From Betaproteobacteria bacterium (GTDB taxonomy: Bacteria > Pseudomonadota > Gammaproteobacteria > Burkholderiales > SG8-41), in the NCBI GenBank assembly GCA_020028375.1, contig JAHZNX010000085.1, positions 1-11,719 of the forward strand: DNA of 11,719 nt, given 5' to 3'. This document shows, piece by piece, positions 1 through 6,586 of the stretch. The translations under genes were made by a program, and so were the position numbers. Within the stretch, counting starts at the first letter, position 1. Each line of letters opens with the position of its first letter. Below the pieces are notes generated by a model. It was not told the DNA's origin, ran no database searches, and worked only from the letters and a program-made list of their open reading frames with translations.

Positions 1-435
1 GACCGCGTGCGCGAGTTCGCGGCGGCTGAAGGCGCCCCCGTGGTGGCGATCTGCGCGGCGCTCGAAGCGGAGATGGCCGACATGGCCGAGGAGGACAAGA
101 AGGCGTTTCTCGCCGACATCGGGCTCGAGGAGCCCGGCCTCGACCGGCTCGCGCACGCGGCCTACGACCTGCTCGGGCTGCAGACCTTCTTCACCACTGG
201 CCCCAAGGAAACCCGCGCCTGGACCATCCACAAGGGTGAGACGGCGGCGCAGGCGGCCGGCACTATCCACACCGATTTCGAGCGCGGCTTCATCCGCGCG
301 GAAGTGATCGCATGCGAGGACTTCATCGCGTGCGGGGGCGAGCAGGGCGCGAAGGAAGCCGGGAAGATGCGCCTGGAAGGCCGGGACTATGTCGTGCGCG
401 ACGGTGACGTCATCTTTTTCCGGTTTGCCGTGTAG
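1..435 (+). CDS. ychF: Redox-regulated ATPase YchF, C-terminal part (5' end outside window)
   Basis: This is the last 144 residues of YchF/OLA1, an Obg-related P-loop ATPase that binds ribosomes. The frame is open from base 1 and ends in TAG. The GTPase-like ATPase domain lies outside the window. What remains is the end of the helical region (ALEAEMADM, EDKKAFLADIGLEEPGL) followed by the TGS domain. The TGS domain begins near LLGLQTFFTTGPKETRAW and carries the family hallmarks IHKGETAAQAAGTIHTDFERGF and the closing DGDVIFFRFAV. These motifs are nearly invariant in bacterial YchF, so identification is secure. The gene converges on the arginase-family gene with only 12 bases between the two stop codons, and no obvious terminator hairpin fits there. 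It is a conserved housekeeping gene, which anchors this end of the window as chromosomal. Confidence 0.96.
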   Translation, partial: DRVREFAAAEGAPVVAICAALEAEMADMAEEDKKAFLADIGLEEPGLDRLAHAAYDLLGLQTFFTTGPKETRAWTIHKGETAAQAAGTIHTDFERGFIRAEVIACEDFIACGGEQGAKEAGKMRLEGRDYVVRDGDVIFFRFAV

Positions 436-447
436 GAGCGGGTTTCT

Positions 448-1329
448 TCAGGCGGCCAGCGCGAGGCGCGGCCGCGCCGGGGCGAGGAGCGATTCGATGA
501 TGTGCGCGACGAGGCGCGCGGTCACCCCGTTGCGGTCGCAATAAGGGTTGTATTCGGCGATCTCCAGCGCAACGAACGACGGATCGTGCGCGAGGCGCGC
601 AAGCGTTTCGCGTAGTTGGGCGCCGCGGATGCCGCCCGGAACTGCGATACCCACGCCGGGCGCATCCTTTGGGTTGATGGCGTCGAGATCGAGGGATACG
701 CCGTAGCCGCCGGCGTCAGCGCCCGCGATGGCGAGCGCATCGTCCATGACGGCGGAGAGCCCCCGGCGCTCCACCTCGCGCATACGGAACACCCGCACGC
801 CCAGGCGGTGGAGCAGCGCGGCTTCCCCGCATTCGAAGCTGCGCACGCCGACGAGGCAAAGCCGCTGCGGATCGAGGATCTCGATTCCTGCCGCCGCGAG
901 CCGCGGATCACCGTAGCCGAGCAGGCTCGCGACCGGCATGCCATGCAGCATCCCGCTCGGGGTCGTCTCCGGGGTATGGGCGTCCATGTGGGCGTCTATC
1001 CAGACGAGCCCCAATGGCCCGCGCGGGGCGACCGCCCGGGCGACTCCCTTCCACGTGCCGATGGCACAGGAGTGATCCCCGCCCAGTACGACGGGCAACC
1101 GGCCGCGCGCGACGAGATCATGGATGCGGCGGCCAAGCTGCGCGCTGACGGCGCGGATTGCGGGTATCGGTCCGGCTCCGGATGACGGCTGGATCGTGGC
1201 GTTCCAGGCGGTGTCGAGCCCGGATTGCTGAAGCCGGGAAACGAGTCCGCCTCTGCGCAGCGCTTCCGGCCCGTCTGCGCAACGCGCGTCGCGAGCGCCT
1301 GCGCCGCAGGCGACCCCGACGATGCGCAC
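448..1329 (-). CDS. rocF: Arginase family protein (probable arginase)
   Basis: This 293-residue protein belongs to the ureohydrolase superfamily. Arginase hydrolyses L-arginine to ornithine and urea using two manganese ions in the cytoplasm. The metal ligands are all visible: His86 in GGDHS, Asp112/His114/Asp116 in DAHMDAH, and Asp214/Asp216 in SLDLDA. The proton-shuttle histidine (His129 in HGMP) and the glutamate that contacts the guanidinium (Glu259 in EIAEYNP) are also present. Relative to rat arginase I, three substrate-side residues differ: Asn130 is His118, Asn139 is Met127 and Thr246 is Ile228. Agmatinase or another ureohydrolase activity therefore cannot be excluded. The start is GTG with a weak AAAGAG six bases upstream. 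It is the first canonical start codon after the putA stop, which lies in the same frame 102 bases upstream. The gene lies downstream of putA on the same strand, which suits arginine-to-glutamate catabolism through ornithine. The symbol is by family only. Confidence 0.85.
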   Translation of the reverse strand: MRIVGVACGAGARDARCADGPEALRRGGLVSRLQQSGLDTAWNATIQPSSGAGPIPAIRAVSAQLGRRIHDLVARGRLPVVLGGDHSCAIGTWKGVARAVAPRGPLGLVWIDAHMDAHTPETTPSGMLHGMPVASLLGYGDPRLAAAGIEILDPQRLCLVGVRSFECGEAALLHRLGVRVFRMREVERRGLSAVMDDALAIAGADAGGYGVSLDLDAINPKDAPGVGIAVPGGIRGAQLRETLARLAHDPSFVALEIAEYNPYCDRNGVTARLVAHIIESLLAPARPRLALAA

Positions 1330-1431
1330 GGGCCGCTCTTTACGCGGGCGATGCGGCTGGTTGACGTCTATGCTTGCGCCTCCACCTCGGCTTCTGGACC
1401 TCGCGTTTAGAGCGGCGCCGGCGGCAGAGGT

Positions 1432-3336
1432 TCACTGTGTGCCCGCTCCGGGCACAAAGCCGTGACGCATCGTGCTCTCCGAAACCACGCGCGACCACAG
1501 GAACTGCTTCAGGTAGTCGGTCCCGCCGGCCTGCACGCCGGTGCCCGAGAGCCGCACGCCGCCGAAGGGCTGCGCAGCGACCCGCGCGCCGGTGATGCGC
1601 CGGTTGAGATAGAGGTCTCCCACCCGGAAGCGCTCGCGCGCTGCCGCGAGGTGCGCCGGGAGGCGGGAAAATACTCCGCCCGTGAGCGCGTAGTCCGAGT
1701 CAAGCGCGATTTCCAGCGCCTGCTCGAAGCTCGCGGCCTGCATCACCGCGAGTACCGGCCCGAATATCTCCTCGCGGGCGAGGCGATGATGCGGCTTGAT
1801 GCCGGTGAAGATCGCCGGCGGGACGTAAAACCCGTCGCCGGGCACCGTGCCCAGATAGAAGAGCCGGCCTTCGCGCTTTCCGGTCTCGATGTAGCGCAGC
1901 GCCTTTTCCTGCGCCGCGCGTGTGATGACGGGCCCGAACGCATAGCGCGGGTCCTCGGGGGGGCCGTAGGGGTGGGCGGCGAGCGCGGCAGCGAGCCGCG
2001 CGACGAGCCGGTCGTGCACGCGACCCACCGCGATCACGCGCGAACACGCCGAGCATTTCTGCCCCTGGTAGCCGAAGGCGGATTGCAGCGTGTGGACGAC
2101 CGCCTCGTCGAGATCGGCATCTTCGTCCACGATGATCGCGTTCTTGCCGCCCATCTCGCAGACGACGCGCTTCACGTGGCTCTGGCCGGGGACGGTGCGA
2201 CCCGCGCGTTCCAGGATCGCGAGCCCGACCTCGCGCGAGCCGGTGAACGCGATCACGTGCACCTGCGGATGGCTCACGAGGAAATTTCCGATTTCGGCGC
2301 CGTGCCCCGGGACGAGCTGGCAGACTTCCGGCGGGAAGCCAGCCTCGAGCAGCAGCGCGTGCAGCTTGTGCGCCACGATCAGCGCGGGGGCGGCCGGCTT
2401 CATCACGGCGCAGTTGCCGGTGACGAGCGCTGCGCTCGTCATGCCGGTGAGAATCGCAAGCGGGAAATTCCACGGCGCGATGACCGCCGCCACGCCGCGC
2501 GGCTCGTAGCGCGTGTGGTTGAGCTCCCCGGGAAAGCGCTGGGTCGGCCGCCAGCCGCCGAGCGCTGCGGCCTCGGCGGCGTAGTACCGCAGGTAGTCGA
2601 TCGCCTCGGCGACGTCGGCATCGGCCTCGCGCCAGTTCTTGCCCTGCTCGAGAACCTGCCACGCCGCGAGCTCGGCGCGCCGCTCCAGCATGATGCCGGC
2701 GGCGCGCAGCGCACACTCGATCCGGTGCTCGACCGCCGTGTCGCGCCACCCCGGGAAGGCCGCAACGGCGTTGGTGAGCGCGCGCTCCGCGTGGGAGCGT
2801 GCTGCAAGCTCGACGTGCCCAAGGGTCTCGTCGGGCCGCGCCGGATTGAGCGAGCGCTGATCGGCGGCGGCCGGCCCGGGCGCACCGGGAATGGCGAGCG
2901 GATAGCGCGCACCGAGCTCGCCCCGAACCTTCGCGAGCGCCCGGGCGAACGCTTCGCGGTTGGCGGTCCGGCTGAAGTCCGTCAGGGGGGTGTTCGCGAA
3001 TGCGGGCTCCGCGGGCCGCGCGGTGGCGTCGGGGGCGGGCGGCGCCACCGGAGCAGCGAGCAATACGTCGATGTCCTCGCCGTCGGCATACGTATGACGC
3101 AGCACCGAGGTGCTGGCCGTGTTCTCGAGCAGGCGCCGGATCAGGTAGGCGATGCCGACGACGAGGTCTCCGGTCGGCACGTACACGCGCAGCGGCAGAT
3201 TCATGCCCGCGAGCGCGTGCTGCAGCGGCCCGGCCATGCCGTAGAGCACCTGGATCTCCCAGTCCTCGCGCTTCACTCCGAGGCGCTGCGCCAGCGCGGC
3301 GGCCGATACGGCGCCGCCGCGCACGGGCCCATTCAA
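1432..3336 (-). CDS. P5C dehydrogenase half of disrupted PutA (open frame, PRODH remnant at N-terminus)
   Basis: This frame is open for 634 codons from a TTG at 3336, though translation from that codon is doubtful because no good ribosome binding site precedes it. Residues 1-80 are the tail of the PRODH barrel, including QVLYGM and the substrate-binding arginine pair in YLIRRLLENT (64-73). The aldehyde dehydrogenase domain follows. It has the NAD-site region IAPWNFPLA, FTGSREVG (364-371), Glu394 in CEMGGKN, the nucleophile Cys428 in GQKCSACSR, and EEIFGPVL (522-529). The C-terminus shows QPFGG and the typical GGTDYL plus TMRHGF tail of L-glutamate-semialdehyde dehydrogenases. All catalytic residues look intact, so a short internally initiated P5CDH could still be active. 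Its role would be to convert P5C, for example from ornithine made by the neighbouring arginase, to glutamate. It is otherwise the second half of the putA pseudogene. Confidence 0.72.
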   Translation of the reverse strand: MNGPVRGGAVSAAALAQRLGVKREDWEIQVLYGMAGPLQHALAGMNLPLRVYVPTGDLVVGIAYLIRRLLENTASTSVLRHTYADGEDIDVLLAAPVAPPAPDATARPAEPAFANTPLTDFSRTANREAFARALAKVRGELGARYPLAIPGAPGPAAADQRSLNPARPDETLGHVELAARSHAERALTNAVAAFPGWRDTAVEHRIECALRAAGIMLERRAELAAWQVLEQGKNWREADADVAEAIDYLRYYAAEAAALGGWRPTQRFPGELNHTRYEPRGVAAVIAPWNFPLAILTGMTSAALVTGNCAVMKPAAPALIVAHKLHALLLEAGFPPEVCQLVPGHGAEIGNFLVSHPQVHVIAFTGSREVGLAILERAGRTVPGQSHVKRVVCEMGGKNAIIVDEDADLDEAVVHTLQSAFGYQGQKCSACSRVIAVGRVHDRLVARLAAALAAHPYGPPEDPRYAFGPVITRAAQEKALRYIETGKREGRLFYLGTVPGDGFYVPPAIFTGIKPHHRLAREEIFGPVLAVMQAASFEQALEIALDSDYALTGGVFSRLPAHLAAARERFRVGDLYLNRRITGARVAAQPFGGVRLSGTGVQAGGTDYLKQFLWSRVVSESTMRHGFVPGAGTQ

Positions 3337-4135
3337 TCAGCTCGGCGAGGTCGCGCCCGGTCTCGGGCAGATACGACTGCAGCGCGATGCCGGGCAGCCA
3401 GTCGCGCCCGGGATGAGCGTCCGCGAGCGCGCGGAAGATCCGCAGGACCAGCGGCTTCAGCTCGTAGTGCTCCATGTCTACCGTCAACGCCGCGCGCGCG
3501 CGCGCCACCTCCGCGAGCAGGGGCTCGAGGCGCGTCAGCACGCGTTGCTCGGCGCCAGCGGCATCCAGCGGATCGAAGCGCGGCGTGAGCGCTGAGAGCT
3601 TGAGCGAAAGGTGTGGCACGACACCGGCGGCCTGCTGCCAGCGCACGAGCTCGAGGTAGCGCGCGACGTATGTTTCAGCCTCTGCCTCTGCGAGCACCGC
3701 CTCGCCGACCGCGTCGAGCGTGGCGAGCGCGCCGCTCGCCGCGAGCGTTGCGAGCGTATCCCGGACCGCGCTTGCGCGCTCCTCGACCAGAAACAACCGC
3801 GCCGTGCGGGCGACGTTCGCGCGCACCGCCCATGCGAGCGCCGGCTGATTGCCGAGCTTGAGGAGCCTCCCCCACACTCCCGCGAGTTCGTGTCCTCGGA
3901 GATAGGCTTCGAAGTGGTCGGCGATCTCTGCGGCGCGGTCGAGTTGCGGCAGCGCGTCGATGAACTGAAACAGCGCGGTGCGCAGCCCTTGGTCGGCGAG
4001 CGCCCGCTGCAGCAGCGCGCCGCGCACGCCGCCGGCGCCGAAGAGCGGCGGGGGCGCCTGCACCGCGTCGCGGTAGAGCTGGCTGCCGATTTCGCGGATC
4101 AGCGGTTCGAGCCCGGTTTCCTGTGACGCGGACAC
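1432..4135 (-). pseudogene. putA: Bifunctional proline dehydrogenase / P5C dehydrogenase PutA, disrupted by internal deletion and frameshift
   Basis: Intact PutA oxidises proline to P5C with FAD and then oxidises glutamate semialdehyde to glutamate with NAD. The gene starts at GTG 4135 behind a strong GGGAGAGG ribosome binding site. Its first frame gives a normal PRODH start: an alpha domain, then barrel motifs LSLKLSAL (residues 176-183), DMEHYE (220-225) and GIALQSYL (249-256). It reads sensibly to EWAR (about residue 271, base 3323). Beyond that, this frame turns into Arg/Ala-rich nonsense until about base 1700. The homologous sequence resumes in a different frame at VRGGAVSAAALAQRLG. Compared with the Geobacter-like PutA type as I recall it, about 75 residues are missing. 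They include the RLVKGAYWD lysine motif and the SHN motif. Proline dehydrogenase activity should therefore be lost. A true deletion is my first reading, and an assembly or sequencing error is the main alternative. Confidence 0.85.
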
Positions 4136-4268
4136 AGCCTCTCCCTGTCAACGAATATTAGACCCGAAAGCCCGTGGCAGAATTCGGCTGATGGCGTGTG
4201 CCGCCATGTAGAATCCGGTGCCCGGGCCGGTCGGAACCGCCTGGGACCATGGAAGGGAGGATGCCGTC
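4136..4268. promoter_or_regulatory. Divergent intergenic region between putA and the cupin gene
   Basis: These 133 bases separate two divergent genes and should hold both start signals. Towards putA there is TAATAT (minus strand, 4160-4155), a good -10 match with no convincing -35, then the GGGAGAGG ribosome binding site at 4145-4138. Towards the cupin there is TAGAAT at 4209-4214, matching five of six -10 bases, again with a weak -35. GGAGG at 4256-4260 is eight bases before ATG 4269 and fixes the cupin start. No operator-like inverted repeat stood out. The ribosome binding sites are solid; the promoters are guesses. Confidence 0.4.
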
Positions 4269-4742
4269 ATGGCTCAACTGAAGCTGCCAGCCCTGGATCC
4301 GGTGCAAGTACCGCCGCGGGTCGGGTCGGCTTACCCGGAACCGTTCAAGTCGCGCGTCTCCGCGCGCCGCAAGCAACGGCTCGGTGATGCGCTGGGGCTC
4401 AAGAATTACGGGGTCAACCTCACGACGATACCGCCGGGCGCGGTGTCCGCGCTGCGTCACTGGCACTCGCACGAGGATGAGTTCATCTACATCGTGAGCG
4501 GGGAGCTCGTCCTCGTAACCAATGATGGCGAGCAGCGGCTGACGCCCGGCATGTGTGCGGGCTTCCCCGCGGGAAGAGCGGACGGCCATTGCCTCGTCAA
4601 TCGCACGCAACGCGATGCCGTCTTTCTCGAGGTGGGCGACCGCCGCCCGGAGGATGCCGTGACCTATCCCGACGACGACATCGCGGGGCGGGCAACGCCT
4701 CAGGGACGGCGCTTCACGCGGAAGGACGGCACTCCATATTAG
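4269..4742 (+). CDS. Small cupin-domain protein
   Basis: This is a 157-residue single-domain cupin. The start is ATG 4269, chosen because GGAGG lies eight bases upstream; an in-frame GTG at 4218 lacks such a site. Cupin motif 1 is clear: Gly57, then His64 and His66 in RHWHSHEDEF, Glu71, and Gly78 in VSGEL. Motif 2 follows: Gly94, Pro100, Gly102, His107 and Asn111 in a stretch reading GFPAGRADGHCLVN. The three histidines and the glutamate form the usual metal site, so a metal-binding beta-barrel is expected. No signal peptide or second domain is seen, which suggests a cytoplasmic protein. Small cupins of this type are often annotated only as cupin domain proteins; the substrate is unknown. It lies 115 bases upstream of dctP in the same direction and may belong with the TRAP cassette as an isomerase, dioxygenase or sensor, but this is inference. 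Confidence 0.85.
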   Translation: MAQLKLPALDPVQVPPRVGSAYPEPFKSRVSARRKQRLGDALGLKNYGVNLTTIPPGAVSALRHWHSHEDEFIYIVSGELVLVTNDGEQRLTPGMCAGFPAGRADGHCLVNRTQRDAVFLEVGDRRPEDAVTYPDDDIAGRATPQGRRFTRKDGTPY

Positions 4743-4804
4743 GGATCGATGCGGGGATCGAGTAGTACCCGCGGGAGCGAAATGTTCACCAAACTCTCTT
4801 GCGA

Positions 4805-4832
4805 TTGACCACTCGGAGGCCCATGATATACG
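4805..4832 (+). promoter_or_regulatory. Candidate sigma70-type promoter for the TRAP operon
   Basis: TTGACC (4805-4810) and TATACG (4827-4832) are separated by 16 bases, each matching most of the -35 and -10 consensus. Transcription would begin near 4839, leaving a short leader with AAAGGGG (4844-4850) before the dctP start at 4858. The gap from the cupin stop (4742) to dctP is long enough to hold a separate promoter. The match is moderate and GC-rich genomes give chance hits, so this is tentative. Confidence 0.35.
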
Positions 4833-4857
4833 TCCGGACAGCGAAAGGGGGATGGCA

Positions 4858-5922
4858 ATGTCGAACAAACCAATCAAGGGTCAATCAGGAAAGAAGGGCG
4901 CCCCGTCAGACCGTGCGTTCACGCGCAGGGATACGCTCAAAAGCGGACTCGCCGCGGGTGCCAGCGTTGCATTCGGCGTGTTTGGAATCATCGGGAAGGC
5001 ATCAGCCGCCCCGGTCACGATGCGCTTCGGCAGCGACAGCCCGATCGGTGCGCCTCACACCAAGTCCGCCGTGGTTCTGAAGGAACTGGTCGAAAGCCGC
5101 ACGTCGGGGCGTGTCCTGGTTACGATCTTCCCGGACAGTCAGCTTGGCAGCAACCTGACGATGACAAACGCTGTCAAGGCGGGGACGCTCGATGGCGTTG
5201 TCACCGACGCTTCGCACGTTAGCGCTGCCGTTGGTGAAATGGACGTGTTCAATCTTCCCTTTCTTTACAAGGACACCGACCACGTTCTTCGTTTTGCCAA
5301 TGGCCCGGTCGGTGCACGGCTGAAGCCGAAAGTCGATGAAGCCTACGGCTGCGAATTGCTGGGCTTCGCCTCGGACGGCTCGCGTAACCTCTGGAACGGC
5401 AAGCGCCCGATCAGGACTCCGGCGGATATCACCGGGCTCAAGTTCGGGGTTCAGGCGAGCAAGATTCAACGAGATACCATCCTGGCATTCGGGGGAATTC
5501 CGACCGTCGTGGGTTTCAAAGATTTGTACACGGCCCTGCAAACCGGCCTCGTCGATGGCAGCGACAAGACCATGGCCGATATCCTTCAGGTGAAGCTGTA
5601 TCAGGTCACGAAATATCTGACGCTTACCAACCACTACAGTATCGTGAGCACGCTGATCGTCTCCAGGAAGTTCATGGACAAGCTCGAACCAAAAGATCGG
5701 GAGATCGTCAGGGAAGCCGCAAAACCTGCTGTCCAGGCTCAGGTGGACGAGGTCCTCAAGAGCGAGAAGGACACGATCGCCTTCTTGAAGGATAAGGGGG
5801 GAATGCAGATCATTGCCATGGAAAACCCCAAGGCCTTCTCCGATAAACTGGACTCCGTTTACAAAGAGGCCAGCGCCAGGATCGGGGCAGACCTGGTCAA
5901 TGAGGCGCGCAACTTTTCGTAA
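4858..5922 (+). CDS. dctP: TRAP transporter periplasmic substrate-binding protein, DctP family, Tat-exported
   Basis: This is a 354-residue binding protein that captures a solute, usually an organic acid, in the periplasm for the DctQM permease. ATG 4858 is preferred because AAAGGGG lies seven bases upstream; ATG 4852, two codons earlier, is too close to it. The N-terminus is a Tat signal: FTRRDTLKSG, a hydrophobic stretch GLAAGASVAFGVFGIIG, and a likely cleavage after KASA. The mature part follows the DctP pattern: FGSDSPIGAPHT, FPDSQLG, DVFNLPFLY, GSRNLWNGKRPI, and LYTALQTGLVDG. The arginine of the usual LKxRV strand, which clamps the ligand carboxylate in most members, is glycine here (LKFGV, residue 197). 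The following QENP-like segment is SDKT. The ligand may therefore differ from common dicarboxylates or sialic acid. The gene begins the dctPQM block and has lower GC than the flanking genes. The symbol is a family name, not a substrate claim. Confidence 0.9.
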   Translation: MSNKPIKGQSGKKGAPSDRAFTRRDTLKSGLAAGASVAFGVFGIIGKASAAPVTMRFGSDSPIGAPHTKSAVVLKELVESRTSGRVLVTIFPDSQLGSNLTMTNAVKAGTLDGVVTDASHVSAAVGEMDVFNLPFLYKDTDHVLRFANGPVGARLKPKVDEAYGCELLGFASDGSRNLWNGKRPIRTPADITGLKFGVQASKIQRDTILAFGGIPTVVGFKDLYTALQTGLVDGSDKTMADILQVKLYQVTKYLTLTNHYSIVSTLIVSRKFMDKLEPKDREIVREAAKPAVQAQVDEVLKSEKDTIAFLKDKGGMQIIAMENPKAFSDKLDSVYKEASARIGADLVNEARNFS

Positions 5923-5983
5923 GGGCGCGGCCCGGCCGAGCCAATAGCTGCTGCAAGACCACCCGCACCGCGAGATATCCCTC

Positions 5984-6547
5984 GTGGTTCAAGTTCAGGC
6001 GTTTTTGGCGCAGCTTGGTCGCTGGATAGAAATAGCGCTGCTTGCGATCTGCGGCTTGCTGCTCTGTTTCCTCGTAGCAAGCGTCTTCCTGGAAGTTCTG
6101 ATCCGTTACGTCATACACGCGCCAACAGCCTGGACCGAAGAAGTCGCGCGATTCATTCTCGTCTGGTTCGGTTTGCTCGCCGCAGCGGTAGGCGCCCGTA
6201 GAGGAATGCATTTCGCCATTCGATTTGGCGTCATGTACTTCAATGAGCGCACACGCTGGATCTTCCGGCAGAGCGTCAATGTTGCGGTCATCCTGTTGCT
6301 CTCGATCATCCTCAAGCTGTCTATTGATTATCTCGACATCGTTTCAAATCAGACCGCCATGGCGACGGAAATCAACATGCGCATTCCGTATGCGGGGATC
6401 CCCGTCGGAATCGGCGCTATCCTGACGATCTACGTTCTTGAACTCGCAGATGCGGTACTGTCGGTCTGGACCGGCCGCCGGTTCAGCGCAGTCGAAGCGC
6501 GAGAAGAGGAAGTCCACCGCGAATTGCACGGCGAAAGCTTGCCCTAG
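5984..6547 (+). CDS. dctQ: TRAP transporter small permease subunit, DctQ family
   Basis: This is a 187-residue inner-membrane protein with four predicted helices, the standard DctQ layout. They lie at about residues 12-40 (IEIALLAICGLLLCFLVAS), 47-68, 93-115 (VNVAVILLLSIILKL) and 132-155. The signature between helices 1 and 2 is present: TAWTEEVARFILVWFG followed by GARRGMHF. DctQ pairs with DctM to form the sodium-driven permease that takes solute from the binding protein. The start is a GTG at 5984, 61 bases after dctP, with only a weak GAGA upstream, so the exact start is less certain than the identity. The last 20 residues are a charged cytoplasmic tail (VEAREEEVHRELHGE). The line 6301-6360 counts only 26 G or C in 60, unusually low for this window. 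Confidence 0.9.
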   Translation: MVQVQAFLAQLGRWIEIALLAICGLLLCFLVASVFLEVLIRYVIHAPTAWTEEVARFILVWFGLLAAAVGARRGMHFAIRFGVMYFNERTRWIFRQSVNVAVILLLSIILKLSIDYLDIVSNQTAMATEINMRIPYAGIPVGIGAILTIYVLELADAVLSVWTGRRFSAVEAREEEVHRELHGESLP

Positions 6548-6586
6548 ACGCCTGTAACGACCGTGTCCCCCCCGCGCTGAGGCATC

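Noticed and set aside
1700..3322. Continuation of the proline dehydrogenase frame for about 540 codons beyond the break
   Set aside because: The peptide becomes Arg/Ala-rich nonsense after EWAR, while the other frame carries clear P5C dehydrogenase motifs. It would be made only as the aberrant tail of a frameshifted product.
3310..3335. Programmed ribosomal frameshifting as an explanation for the putA frame change
   Set aside because: No slippery heptamer is visible, and a frameshift alone would not restore the missing catalytic block.
1462..3588. A 708-codon open frame on the plus strand opposite putA
   Set aside because: It is antisense to the aldehyde dehydrogenase domain, rich in Arg/Gly/Ala/Asp with no recognisable domain, and arises because high-GC codons leave few stops on the other strand.
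4769..4776. Palindrome CCCGCGGG after the cupin gene as a terminator
   Set aside because: It cannot form a stable loop and has no T-run after it.
4158..4877. A 239-codon minus-strand frame opposite the cupin gene
   Set aside because: It has no domain signature and overlaps a gene with a strong ribosome binding site and both cupin motifs.
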